Positions 15,129 through 23,472 of a stretch of 64,000 bases of DNA are shown in pieces. The notes below the pieces were generated by a model. The model had not been told where the DNA came from. It ran no database searches and saw nothing but the letters and a program-made list of their open reading frames with translations. The stretch comes from Streptacidiphilus jiangxiensis (GTDB taxonomy: Bacteria > Actinomycetota > Actinomycetes > Streptomycetales > Streptomycetaceae), in NCBI RefSeq assembly GCF_900109465.1, contig NZ_FOAZ01000007.1, positions 1 to 64,000 of the forward strand. The letters are read 5' to 3'. Both the position numbers and the translations under genes were made by a program. The stretch's first letter is position 1. Each line of letters begins with the position of its first letter.

Positions 15129-16246
15129 CAGGGCCTCCGGTCGGGCTGGGGGCGGATTTCGGGCAGGGCGGATCGGCCCGGATCAGGCCAGGTGATGCGG
15201 CCCGCCGGCGCGGTACGCGGGGTGGTGGCGACGAGCATTCCAGCCGCCACCGACACCCTCCGGCGTGTCGTCGGCGGCATCACTCGATGGAGCCAATCTG
15301 TGTGTTGCGACGGCGAGTTCATGGACGACGGCCACCTCCCCTTGGCGGCTCTGGGCCGCAGCGCAGCGCCATGGGTCTGCCGGACGGAACGCGGATGGCG
15401 CCGAGCCACGCATGTAGCGGCCCGGCGTGTCGAACTCCGTCAGGAGCGCCGCAACATCGAGGGTCCGCAGCGCTGCCTTCTCGCCTCAGGGCGGCGACGA
15501 CGATCCGGAGCCGGCGCCATCGATCGGACGCATATCCGCGCCGAGGGCGCAGCGGAGACAGCCGCGCGTGGCGGGTCGCGAACGGTGTGCAGGGCGGGGC
15601 CGACCGCAGCGAGCCGGGAGCGCACTGGGGCGGCGTCGAAGAGCTCGGCGGACGACGCCGCGCCGGCAGGCCGTGCTCAGCACGGATCGCCGCGCGACGC
15701 AGACGCAACGGAGGGCTCTGTGCCATGTGGCGCGTTGCCGTGGTGGCTGGTGCTCCCATGGCGGCAATCGCCGACGATGCCAGTTGGTTACTCATCGTGC
15801 CCACCTCGTCACTCGACCTGTGGGACATCATGGAGGCTGCCACTGACATCCGGACGTTCGCGCCGGTCACCGCCCGCATCGCCGCCGAATCGGCGGGCCG
15901 CCCAGCACAGTGGCAGCCGGTGTGTCGGCGCCCGGAGGTGTGCATCGTCTGTCGGGCAAGGGAGCGACGACGTCACCCTGGGGGGCGACCCGGCCGCAAG
16001 GGACCTGCTCCTCGGGGTCCTCGACACGCCGGACCCCGACTGCGCGATCGTGACCCCGTAGCCGCTGGTCCTGGCCCGGTGCGGTGCGGTGCGGTGCGGC
16101 CCGGCGCGGTGAGCTGCGGTGCGGTGCGGTGCGGTGCCAACGGACCGGCGACCGAGGCGGGCAGAGAGAGCCCGGCCGCGACCGGAGCTTCCATCAGCCG
16201 GGGGAGTGCCGGCTCCCCCTGCCTCGTGGCGGGACGTCAGCGTTGT
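15129..16246. other. 1.1-kb region without a defensible gene
   Basis: The first 100-150 bases should hold the promoter of the leftward operon. Beyond that, all three rightward frames stay open for hundreds of bases, but only with Arg/Ser/Pro-rich shadows typical of high-GC noise. Two short stretches look more protein-like, one near 15722-15950 (ADDASWLLIVPTSSLDLWDI) and one near 15955-16061 (ending PDPDCAIVTP), in different frames. They could be a frameshifted gene relic. I cannot name it. Confidence 0.5.
16078..16138. repeat. GGTGC pentanucleotide repeat tract
   Basis: Two runs of the pentamer ggtgc (about four copies each) are separated by a short gcccggcgcggtgagct spacer. The tract is non-coding as far as I can see. 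It is a simple-sequence repeat prone to slippage. Confidence 0.75.
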
Positions 16247-16462
16247 TCAGCGACAGATCCAGTGGCTCTCGCGGGCGGCGCGGAAGCGCTGCCTGCCCGT
16301 GGGACCGGTCACCACCAGGGTGCCCTGCTCGAAGGAGAGCCGGTCGCCTGCGCCGACGAACACCGGCCTGTCGAGTTCGACGTGGAAGTCGGGGCGCAGC
16401 CGGAACTGGCTGATGAGGAGGGCGCGGGGTGCGGGGGTGACTCCGTCGGCATGAACTCGCAC
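16247..16462 (-). CDS. Hypothetical small protein
   Basis: From a GTG at 16462 the product is 71 residues. The C-terminal two thirds reads like a true beta-rich protein ([20 protein letters not shown], then [20 protein letters not shown]) and ends SHWICR. Upstream, the frame is Pro/Arg rich and looks non-coding, so the start is uncertain. It is divergent from the NTF2-like gene. No family recognised. Confidence 0.4.
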   Translation of the reverse strand: MRVHADGVTPAPRALLISQFRLRPDFHVELDRPVFVGAGDRLSFEQGTLVVTGPTGRQRFRAARESHWICR

Positions 16463-16616
16463 GGGTCGAGCATGGCGCACGGCGCTGTGCCGCGGCGAGG
16501 GGCCGGCCCCGTCGGCAGCTGGCCACCCCCAGGGCCCCGGTCGGCTCCGCTCCCCGTCGGGGAGGGGCGGCGTGTCCGCCCGGGGCCGCTGGAATCGGAT
16601 CCCTAGGATGTCCGCC

Positions 16617-17000
16617 ATGGGTGATCCCGAGGCGAACAAGTTGACCGCCAAGGCCTTCTACGAACTGGCCTTCAACGAGTGTCGTCCTGCCGAGGCCGTC
16701 GAGAAGTACGTCGGCGACGTCTACACGCAGCACAACCCGCTCGTCGCCGACGGCAAGCAGTCCTTCGTCGACTACTTCGAGCGCATGGCCGCCGAATACC
16801 CGGGCAAGCGTCTGGAGATCAAGCGCGCCTTCGCGGAGGGCGACCACGTGGTTCTGCACTGTCGGCAGCTCTGGCCCGGAGGGGAGGAGTACGCCGGCAT
16901 GGACATCTTCCGGTTCGACGACCAGGGAAGGGTCGTGGAGCACTGGGACGTCCTGCAGCTCGTCCCGCCCACGTCCAGCAACGACAACAGCATGTTCTGA
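16617..17000 (+). CDS. NTF2/SnoaL-like domain protein
   Basis: The 127-residue product has the SnoaL-like layout. It begins with helices ([20 protein letters not shown]), continues with [20 protein letters not shown], and ends in the strand block [19 protein letters not shown]. Members of this cone-shaped fold act as small hydrolases, isomerases or polyketide cyclases, or as binding proteins. The conserved His/Asp pocket pattern (YTQHNP, EHWDV) suggests a ligand site. Of two in-frame ATGs at 16608 and 16617 I prefer the second, because AGGATG lies at proper spacing before it. It appears monocistronic. Confidence 0.82.
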   Translation: MGDPEANKLTAKAFYELAFNECRPAEAVEKYVGDVYTQHNPLVADGKQSFVDYFERMAAEYPGKRLEIKRAFAEGDHVVLHCRQLWPGGEEYAGMDIFRFDDQGRVVEHWDVLQLVPPTSSNDNSMF

Positions 17001-17262
17001 CGGGGCGTCGAGCCTGTCCTCGCCGCTCGAGCGGGGCGGTTTTGCCGGCCCGGAGCCCTGCCTCGAACCGCGCCACGATCCGCCGTCGGACCGACGGTGA
17101 AGCCCTCACCCGAAGCGGTGCGGCATCGAAGAGCGCGACCCGACTCCAGGACTTCGCCACCCTGGCGTCCACCGGCCCGTCGCAGGCAGAGAGAAGTTAC
17201 CCAGTTCCGAGACGAGTCGTGATACCGAGCGAGTCTGCTCCCGCACGAAGCGAAGGAGTTCT

Positions 17263-18846
17263 GTGCGCCTTGGCCGGCGTAGGTCCGGTGCCCGCCGTCG
17301 CTACCGGAGTGCCGTCGCGTTCGCGGTCGTGGCGGCGGCGCTGGTGGCCGGAGCGGTTGCCTACGGCGCCTACCGTCTCGACCAACGGCACTCCGCCGCC
17401 ATGCACCGCCTGGCCGGGCCGTGGCGGATCGCCGGCACCAGCCTCGCCCAGGTGCGCACTGCCGCGGATGACGCCCGCGTCGTCTGCCTGTTCGGCGACG
17501 GGCGCGGTGGACAGCCGCCCGCCGACATACTCCAGCGTCTGAAGGAGGGGCTGGCCGGTCTGGATCGCAGCACCTCGGACTCCGGCACGCTCTCCCAGGC
17601 CGCAGGCACGTTGGGGATGGACGCCGCCCGGTGGATCGGGGCGACACAACCGGGCACCGGCTTCGACGCGGTCCGGATGTGCGGCGACCAGTCGCCTCCC
17701 ACCACCTCCACCAGCAGCACCGGCGCCGGCGCCGATCCAGTCACGTACGCCGTGGTACGCGCAGACGCGGCTCGCGTCGACGACCTGCTGCAGCAGCAGG
17801 TCACCGCCGACGGGCACCTCGCGCAGCGGTCCGCGGCCGCCAGCCTCCTCTACATCGTCGGCTTCTGTGTCGGGCTCCTCGTCCTGGCCGCCCTTGGCGC
17901 CGTGCTGTTCGCTCGGCGGGTGGTCCTTCCCGTGGCAGTCGTCGCCGAGCAGCTCACCCGGGCGGGCGGGCCCCTGGCCGCGCAGGATCCTCGGGCTCCC
18001 CGAGGGTGGATCGCCAGGCTCACCCATGCAGCGGAGCGGGCCCGCGCCACGCTCGAGCACACACAACGGGACGCCCGCCGCGGGAACGAGGCACTGACCC
18101 AGGTCGGCCCCGTCGTCCAGGGGCTGCACGACGTGCTCACCGCCTGCGGCCATCCCGGAACCGGCGTCACGATCGCCACGGACCTGGTGGCCGCGGAGGG
18201 GCTCATCGCAGGCGACTACCTCGGCGCCCTCGCTGCTCCCGACGGGAGCACGGCCCTCTTCCTGGGAGACGTCTCCGGACACGGCGTCGCCGCCGGTCTC
18301 CTGGCCGTCCAGCTCAAGAGCGTCGTCGGAACCGCCCTGCGCGCGGGCCTCGGCCCCGCGAGCGCCACCCGCGCGGCCCTGCACGCCATCGCCTACCAGG
18401 AGGAGCGCTTCACCACACTGGTCGTCGCTGTCGTCGATCCGGCCGCCGACACTCTCACCTACGTCAACGCCGGCCACGAGGAGCCGTTCCTGCGGCGCTC
18501 GGACGGCACGGTCGACCGGCTGGAGCCCACCGGCCCGCTGATCCACCCGGCGCTGGACCTCGACCGCGACGCATGGACCGTCCGCACCGTTCCCTTCGGT
18601 CCGGGCGAGCTCCTCGTCCTGTGCACCGACGGCCTGGTCGAGGCCCGCGACGCCGCAGGCCGAGAGGTCGGCGACGCACGCGTCGCGGAGGCGCTGACCG
18701 CTCTGCGGCCACCGGTCCCCGAAGCAGCGGTCACCGCCCTGCGGACCATGGCCGACGGGTTCGCCATCGACTGGCAGCGCGACGACATCACCGTGGTGGC
18801 GGCGGCACGCACCGACAAGCCGCCGAGGCCCCCCGGCGACCGTTGA
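17263..18846 (+). CDS. Membrane-anchored SpoIIE/PP2C-type serine phosphatase
   Basis: This 527-residue protein has an N-terminal membrane helix (residues about 16-36), an extracytoplasmic segment with two Cys, a second membrane helix near 200 (IVGFCVGLLVLAALGAVLF) and a short HAMP-like linker. A SpoIIE phosphatase domain follows from about 300. The metal-binding motifs are present: AGDYLGAL, FLGDVSGHGVAAGLLA, YVNAGHEEPFL and ELLVLCTDGLVEARD, ending WQRDDITVVA. Such enzymes dephosphorylate anti-sigma antagonists in partner-switching pathways. AAGGAG lies before the GTG at 17263. No anti-sigma or antagonist gene is adjacent; the nearest STAS gene in the window is far downstream. Confidence 0.88.
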   Translation: MRLGRRRSGARRRYRSAVAFAVVAAALVAGAVAYGAYRLDQRHSAAMHRLAGPWRIAGTSLAQVRTAADDARVVCLFGDGRGGQPPADILQRLKEGLAGLDRSTSDSGTLSQAAGTLGMDAARWIGATQPGTGFDAVRMCGDQSPPTTSTSSTGAGADPVTYAVVRADAARVDDLLQQQVTADGHLAQRSAAASLLYIVGFCVGLLVLAALGAVLFARRVVLPVAVVAEQLTRAGGPLAAQDPRAPRGWIARLTHAAERARATLEHTQRDARRGNEALTQVGPVVQGLHDVLTACGHPGTGVTIATDLVAAEGLIAGDYLGALAAPDGSTALFLGDVSGHGVAAGLLAVQLKSVVGTALRAGLGPASATRAALHAIAYQEERFTTLVVAVVDPAADTLTYVNAGHEEPFLRRSDGTVDRLEPTGPLIHPALDLDRDAWTVRTVPFGPGELLVLCTDGLVEARDAAGREVGDARVAEALTALRPPVPEAAVTALRTMADGFAIDWQRDDITVVAAARTDKPPRPPGDR

Positions 18847-19042
18847 CCACCGGCGGGTCCTCGCGGCCCGAGCCACGCCAGCACCGGGGCGCCCGTCGGC
18901 GGAGCCCGGCTCGCCGCGCGGATCCCGGTCCGGTGTGTGATCCTTCTTAGGGTTCCGCAGTCCGTTGAATCGCCCTTGACGTCCCCCTTTGCTGGTGGAC
19001 CCGGTACACCGTTCATGGGCGAGGAGATCGTGGGAGGCCGGC

Positions 19043-20578
19043 ATGGACCGTGCACCAGACTCGACCGGAATCCAGCTCTCAGGCGCGTCCCCGACCTCGC
19101 CTCCCGCGGGAGCGGCAGCGGACACCGCGGGTGGGAGCCACGAACACCGCTGGTGGATCCTCGCGGTGATCGGTATCGCACAGCTGATGGTGGTGCTCGA
19201 CGCGACGATCGTGAACATCGCGCTGCCGTCGGCCCAGCACGATCTCGGTTTCTCGGACGCCAACCGGCAGTGGATCGTGACCGCCTATGCGCTGTCCTTC
19301 GGCAGTCTGCTGCTGCTCGGTGGCCGGGTCGCGGACCTTCTCGGTCGCAAACTGGTCTTCATCGTCGGCCTGATCGGCTTCGCCGGCGCCTCCGCGCTCG
19401 GTGGCGCGGCCACCGGATTCGGCATGCTGGTCGCGGCCCGCGCCCTGCAGGGCGGCTTCGGGGCGCTGCTGGCGCCGGCCGCCCTGTCGCTGCTGACCAC
19501 CACGTTCCGGGACTCCAGTGAGCGCGCCAAGGCCTTCGGTATCTACGGCGCGATCGCCGGAGCGGGCGGCGCGGTCGGTCTGCTGCTCGGCGGCGTGCTG
19601 ACGGAGTACCTCAACTGGCGCTACTGCCTCTACGTCAACCTGGTCTTCGCACTGCTGGCGGTGGTCGGCGGCGCCCGCCTGCTGCACGGCGGCCGGCCTG
19701 CCGAGCGGCCACACCTCGACGTGCCGGGCACACTGCTCGCCTGCACCGGACTGTTCGGCATCGTCTTCGGGTTCAGCAACGCCGAGACGCACTCGTGGTC
19801 CCAGATCCAGACCTGGGGCTTCCTGGTGGGCGGTGCCGTCCTGCTGGCGGTCTTCGCCTGGTGGCAGACCCGTGCCGCCCATCCGCTGCTGCCGCTGCGC
19901 GTGGTCCTGGACCGCGACCGGGGGGCGTCGTTCGCCGCGATGTTCCTCGCGGGCGCCGGCATGTTCGGCGTGTTCCTGTTCCTGACCTACTACCTGCAGC
20001 AGATCCTCGGCTACAGCCCGGTCACCACCGGGCTCGCCTTCCTGCCCATGGTGGTGTGCATGGTGATCTCCTCGGTCGTGGCCACCAACGTGCTGCTGCC
20101 CAAGTGGGGAGCCAAGATCCTCGTGCCGACCGGCATGGGACTGGCGGGCGCGGGCATGGTCTGGCTGACCGGGCTGGGACTGACCAGCAGTTACGCGGCG
20201 CACGTCATGGGGCCGCTCATGGTCATGGGCCTCGGGATGGGCCTGATCTTCGCCTGTGCGATGAACCTCGCCACGGCCGGCATCGCGCCGAGGGACGCCG
20301 GCGTCGGTTCCGCCATGGTCAACACCAGCCAGCAGGTGGGTGGCTCGATCGGCACCGCCCTGCTGAACACGCTCGCCACCACGGCCGCGGCCAACTACCT
20401 GCTGGGGAAAGCTCCGACGCCGCAGGTCAAGGCGCAGGCCGCGATCGAGAGCTACGCCACCGCGTACTGGTGGTCGGCCGCCTTCTTCGCCGTCGGCCTG
20501 CTCGTGACCGCGCTGCTCTACCGTTCAGGGCCGCCTGCTCCCCACGACAGCGACGAGCCCGTCGCGCACGTCGGCTAA
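19043..20578 (+). CDS. MFS drug exporter, DHA2 (EmrB/QacA) family
   Basis: The 511-residue protein has 14 predicted membrane spans. It carries the DHA2 motif C-like region GAIAGAGGAVGLLLGG and the motif A region GGRVADLLGRK, with the D1 motif LDATIVNIALPSAQ in helix 1. These place it with proton-driven multidrug exporters of the plasma membrane. The ATG at 19043 follows GGGAGG by five bases. There is no adjacent TetR or MarR gene in divergent orientation, so its regulator is not visible. The substrate may be an antibiotic or toxic metabolite. Confidence 0.88.
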   Translation: MDRAPDSTGIQLSGASPTSPPAGAAADTAGGSHEHRWWILAVIGIAQLMVVLDATIVNIALPSAQHDLGFSDANRQWIVTAYALSFGSLLLLGGRVADLLGRKLVFIVGLIGFAGASALGGAATGFGMLVAARALQGGFGALLAPAALSLLTTTFRDSSERAKAFGIYGAIAGAGGAVGLLLGGVLTEYLNWRYCLYVNLVFALLAVVGGARLLHGGRPAERPHLDVPGTLLACTGLFGIVFGFSNAETHSWSQIQTWGFLVGGAVLLAVFAWWQTRAAHPLLPLRVVLDRDRGASFAAMFLAGAGMFGVFLFLTYYLQQILGYSPVTTGLAFLPMVVCMVISSVVATNVLLPKWGAKILVPTGMGLAGAGMVWLTGLGLTSSYAAHVMGPLMVMGLGMGLIFACAMNLATAGIAPRDAGVGSAMVNTSQQVGGSIGTALLNTLATTAAANYLLGKAPTPQVKAQAAIESYATAYWWSAAFFAVGLLVTALLYRSGPPAPHDSDEPVAHVG

Positions 20579-20712
20579 CGGTCCACGGAGGCGCGCGGGT
20601 CACCGTGCCGGGGCCCGCGCCGGCCGGTTCGCGTCGCGAACCGAGGGCCGCCGTATCTTCCCGTCCGCACGGGGGTGGACATCGGGCCTGCGGTGTCGCA
20701 GGCTACAGGGCC

Positions 20713-21528
20713 ATGATCGATCGCACCCCCGACCGGGGCAGCCGGCAGGAACTCCGTGCCTCCGTCCTGGCCACCGCCCTGGACATCGCCTCCCTCCTGC
20801 GCGGTGACACGGACGCGGCGACACCCATACCCGACGCCACCTGGACGGTCGGCGAGGCCGCCGCCCACCTGGTGCTCGCCAACGAACTGATGGCCGACCT
20901 CGCGGCCGGCGCCGAACGCCCCTACGGCGACGGCACGGCGGCGAGCCTCGCCGCCGCGAACGAGGACTCGCTCGCGGCCTGGCCCGAACGCGACCCGGCC
21001 GTGCTCGCCGACGCCCTGGTCCGCCACACCGAGGCGTTCCTCGCCGCGGACAGCGACGGAGACGGCGCCGCCACAGTGGCGAGCCCGCTCGGGCCGATGA
21101 CCCGCGAGATCCTCGGCTCCTACCTCCTCACCCACATGCTCGGTCACGGCTGGGACATGGCCCGTGCCCTGCGCCGCCCGCACATGATTGACCGCCGCCG
21201 CGCGGAGCTGTGCCTGCCGTTCCTGCTCACCGCGATGCCGGAGGTCCTGGACCGCGACACGGCCGGGCACCTCGATGTCACCTACACCCTCGGCCTGCGA
21301 GGCAACCCCGACCGCTTCACGGCCGCCTTCTCCGGCGGCACGGTGACCGTCACCCCGGGAGCGCCGCAACGAAGCGACTGCACGATCATCACCGAGCCGG
21401 TGACCTTCCTCCTCATCGCCCTGGGCCGCTGCTCGCCCTGGTCCGCCGTCGGCCGCGGCAAGATCCTCGCCTGGGGCCGCAAGCCTTACCTGGCCGCCTC
21501 CTTCCCCACCTACTTCCGGGCTCCCTGA
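20713..21528 (+). CDS. Maleylpyruvate isomerase-family, DinB-like mycothiol-dependent protein
   Basis: The 271-residue protein has an N-terminal DinB/MDMPI four-helix region (TWTVGEAAAHLVLANELM, then SYLLTHMLGHGWDMARAL) that supplies the three His metal ligands. A C-terminal SCP2-like domain (AFSGGTVTVTPGAPQRSDC) follows. Family members use mycothiol, the actinobacterial thiol, as cofactor for isomerisation or S-transfer. The start codon at 20713 fits the usual family length. It follows the exporter gene by 134 bases on the same strand and could be part of the same detoxification unit. Confidence 0.8.
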   Translation: MIDRTPDRGSRQELRASVLATALDIASLLRGDTDAATPIPDATWTVGEAAAHLVLANELMADLAAGAERPYGDGTAASLAAANEDSLAAWPERDPAVLADALVRHTEAFLAADSDGDGAATVASPLGPMTREILGSYLLTHMLGHGWDMARALRRPHMIDRRRAELCLPFLLTAMPEVLDRDTAGHLDVTYTLGLRGNPDRFTAAFSGGTVTVTPGAPQRSDCTIITEPVTFLLIALGRCSPWSAVGRGKILAWGRKPYLAASFPTYFRAP

Positions 21529-21731
21529 ACAGCCGATGGCACGGGCGTCGGGGCCGGGACGAGCACTCACGGGTGGGCCGAGCTCACCTGGGAGCGCTGC
21601 CCTCCGTCTCGCGATCCGGCGTGGTCGTCGCTCTTCAGCGCCTGCAGAGCGCGCCGTTGGGGGTGAACGGGCAGCAGATCTCGTGGGCGAGACCGCCTGC
21701 AGCCGCGTGGGGGGACGTGGATGATAGGGGG

Positions 21732-22124
21732 ATGCTGGTCCGTACGGAGAAGACGCCGCAGATCCCGCGCAAGCCGATGACAGTGAAGGTTCATTCGCCC
21801 ATCGGCGTCGCCACAGTGCGCTGGTGCGGTGATCCTCAGGAAGCAGATGGCGACCACCTCGTGGAATGGACTGTCGACGAGGACATCCTCTGGGGGCACA
21901 ACACGCAGGCAGTCGCGCTTGCCGAACCGGAGCTCCGGGAGGAGGGCAGCCGAGTGGTCATGCGCGGGCTGCTTCATCTCGCCGAGGACGGTCCCTGCCT
22001 TGAGTTGGGCGACTCACTCGTGCTCTTCGATCTCGCGTCACCGATCCCTGTCAGCGTCGACGGGACCTGGGTTGAGATCAGCGTCGAAGCAGACAACGTC
22101 GCCCTCTACCCCTATCGGACCTGA
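21732..22124 (+). CDS. Hypothetical protein next to an IS insertion
   Basis: From ATG 21732 the product is 130 residues; an alternative ATG at 21777 would give 115 and matches the protein-like start MTVKVHSPIGVATVRWCG better. It is acidic and beta-rich (DHLVEWTVDEDILWGHN, CLELGDSLVLFDL) and ends in VALYPYRT. Family unknown. Its stop is 11 bases before the target duplication of the ISAs1-like element, so the insertion just missed the gene. Codon usage is normal. Confidence 0.6.
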   Translation: MLVRTEKTPQIPRKPMTVKVHSPIGVATVRWCGDPQEADGDHLVEWTVDEDILWGHNTQAVALAEPELREEGSRVVMRGLLHLAEDGPCLELGDSLVLFDLASPIPVSVDGTWVEISVEADNVALYPYRT

Positions 22125-22135
22125 CTGCAGGGACA

Positions 22136-22145
22136 CAGAGCTGGT
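22136..22145. repeat. Left 10-bp target-site duplication of ISAs1-like element
   Basis: The decamer cagagctggt directly abuts the left inverted repeat. An identical decamer abuts the right inverted repeat at 23377-23386. ISAs1-family elements are known to create 8-10-bp duplications, so this fits a single transposition event. Confidence 0.9.
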
Positions 22146-22185
22146 CAGGGCCGTGGCAAAGTCCTGTGATCTTGTAATCGAGCTG
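22146..22185 (+). repeat. Left terminal inverted repeat
   Basis: Begins cagggccgtggcaaagtcct and matches the reverse complement of 23337-23376 with two mismatches in 40 bases. Confidence 0.92.
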
Positions 22186-22330
22186 TGCCTGATCTCGGCG
22201 GTGATGTTGTGGTGTCCGGCGGCGCGGAGGGTGTTGATCGCCAGGTTGCGCAGGGTACCGCCCAGGTCGCGGGCGTTGCGTAGGCACGTGAAGCTGATGA
22301 TCCGTTCCGTGGGCATACCCCACGAGCAGC
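22186..22330 (-). pseudogene. ISAs1 transposase C-terminal fragment
   Basis: The minus strand encodes LRNARDLGGTLRNLAINTLR then AAGHHNI, which is the characteristic end of ISAs1-family transposases (a TLRNLAI-LR-AGH pattern). Its frame reads on into the left inverted repeat, as expected for the 3' end of the gene. The upstream catalytic region is missing here; it is broken by the isochorismatase gene. Confidence 0.75.
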
Positions 22331-22383
22331 GGTCCGGCGGGCGAGGCAGCCGTGTGACCGGAGGATGTGGCAAGGCGACGGCC

Positions 22384-22971
22384 ATGGAACCCAGCCTCCT
22401 TGACGCACTGCCGGCACTCGTCGTGATCGATCTGCAGAAGGGGATCGTCGACGGGCCCAAGGCGCACCCGGTGGAGGGCGTCGTCGCGCACGCCGTCGCC
22501 CTGGCCGAGTCCTTCCGCTCGCTGGGCCTGCCCGTCGTGCTCGTCAACGTCGCCGGGGGAGCCCCGGGGCGCACCGACTTCGACTACGGCGACGGCGACG
22601 ACGACGACGAGGAGGACGATGACGACGCGCAGGACTGGATGGAGCTCCTGCCCGACCTCGACCCTCGGCCGAGTGATCTGCGGGTGACCAAGACCAACTG
22701 GGGCGCCTTCACCAACTCCACCCTGCACGCCCAACTCCAGGAGCGGGGCGTCACGCAGGTCGTGCTCACGGGCATCAACACACAGATCGGCGTGGAGACC
22801 ACGGCCCGCACGGCCTACGAGCTCGGCTACAACGTGGTGCTCGTGACCGACGCGATGACCAGCTTCGACGCGACCGCCCACGACCACAGCGTCACCCGCA
22901 TCTTCCCGCGCCTGGAGCAGAACACCACGACCGCGGACCTCCTCGCCATCCTCGCCACCCGCCCCGCCTGA
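22384..22971 (+). CDS. Isochorismatase-family hydrolase carried inside an IS
   Basis: The 195-residue protein keeps Asp16 (LVVIDLQKGIVDG) and Lys103 (RVTKTNWGAF) of the family triad. At the cysteine position it has Gly136 (TGINTQIGVETTARTAYELG). True isochorismatases also lack the Cys, whereas amidases need it, so an amidase role is unlikely. Residues 66-84 form an Asp/Glu-rich insert (about 12 acidic residues in a row or nearly so) that is not typical of the family and should lie in a surface loop. It reads opposite to the transposase remnants that flank it on both sides. Its own promoter would have to lie in the left 200 bases of the element. Confidence 0.82.
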   Translation: MEPSLLDALPALVVIDLQKGIVDGPKAHPVEGVVAHAVALAESFRSLGLPVVLVNVAGGAPGRTDFDYGDGDDDDEEDDDDAQDWMELLPDLDPRPSDLRVTKTNWGAFTNSTLHAQLQERGVTQVVLTGINTQIGVETTARTAYELGYNVVLVTDAMTSFDATAHDHSVTRIFPRLEQNTTTADLLAILATRPA

Positions 22972-22983
22972 CCCCGCCCCGCG

Positions 22984-23290
22984 GTCGGTACCTGATGCGA
23001 GGTCAGGTTCGTGATCGCGTAGACCGTCTGGTGGCTGACCTTGTCGGTCGTGAGGTCGGTGCGGTGACGCAGGATACGGACGGCCCGAGCGGCGTGGGAG
23101 AAGCCCAGACCGGGGTCGGTGACGGTGAGGGCCCTGGTCACCCGGGTCTCTCTGCGGCCGTGGCCGACCTCGCGGTCGTAGCGGCGTGCGGTGACGTCCT
23201 TCCACGGCAGCGACCGTAGCCGGCGGTGGAGTGAGGGCCGGTTGGCCTTGATCACCAGCGGGTAGTCAAGCCGCCCTGAGCCACCGGAGC
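22984..23290 (-). pseudogene. ISAs1 transposase middle fragment
   Basis: The minus strand encodes IKANRPSLHRRLRSLPWKDV and DREVGHGRRETRVTRALTV, then TVYAITNLTSHQV. These match the VKANQP, HGRxExR and TS segments of ISAs1-type DDE transposases. No start codon or N-terminal domain precedes it. The third catalytic acidic block that should follow is lost where the isochorismatase gene begins. Confidence 0.8.
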
Positions 23291-23336
23291 TTCGAGCCCT
23301 TCATCCGCTTGCTCGACCTGCTGGGCATCATTTGAC

Positions 23337-23376
23337 CAGCACGATTACAAGATCACAGGACTTTGCAACGGCCCTG
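23337..23376 (-). repeat. Right terminal inverted repeat
   Basis: Ends ctttgcaacggccctg and is the inverse of 22146-22185 at 38 of 40 positions. Confidence 0.92.
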
Positions 23377-23386
23377 CAGAGCTGGT
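23377..23386. repeat. Right 10-bp target-site duplication
   Basis: The decamer cagagctggt is identical to 22136-22145 on the other side of the element. Confidence 0.9.
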
Positions 23387-23472
23387 GGATGGGCGTGAGA
23401 CCACGTTCCAGGAAGTTCCGCGGTTGCGGTTGCGGTTGCGGTCGGCTTGTCGGCGCTGCCAGGATCGGCGGC

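Larger units (their letters stand above)
22146..23376. mobile_element. ISAs1-like element with a decayed transposase and an isochorismatase gene inside
   Basis: A 1231-bp segment is bounded by 40-bp inverted repeats (38 of 40 identical) and by 10-bp direct repeats. On the minus strand it keeps two separate parts of an ISAs1-type transposase: a middle part at 22984-23290 and a C-terminal part at 22186-22330. The N-terminal two thirds of the transposase is absent, because the right inverted repeat is followed almost at once by the middle part. An intact isochorismatase-family gene (22384-22971, plus strand) separates the two parts. The element cannot make its own transposase but keeps the ends a related transposase would recognise. 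Confidence 0.85.

Noticed and set aside
16078..16138. A CRISPR-like array
   Set aside because: The ggtgc units are 5-bp simple repeats without spacers.
13890..16246. A lanthipeptide (FxLD) cluster suggested by the methyltransferase
   Set aside because: No dehydratase, cyclase or FxLD-type precursor could be found on either side.
15192..16606. Very long plus-strand frames in the gene-poor region
   Set aside because: Composition is Arg/Ser/Pro-rich in all frames with no consistent codon bias and no recognisable domain.
17021..17032. Terminator at ccgctcgagcgg
   Set aside because: It is a perfect palindrome with no room for a loop and weak flanking pairing.
23041..23330. An intact transposase in the ISAs1-like element
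   Set aside because: The N-terminal domain is missing and the C-terminal part is separated by the isochorismatase gene; no full frame exists.
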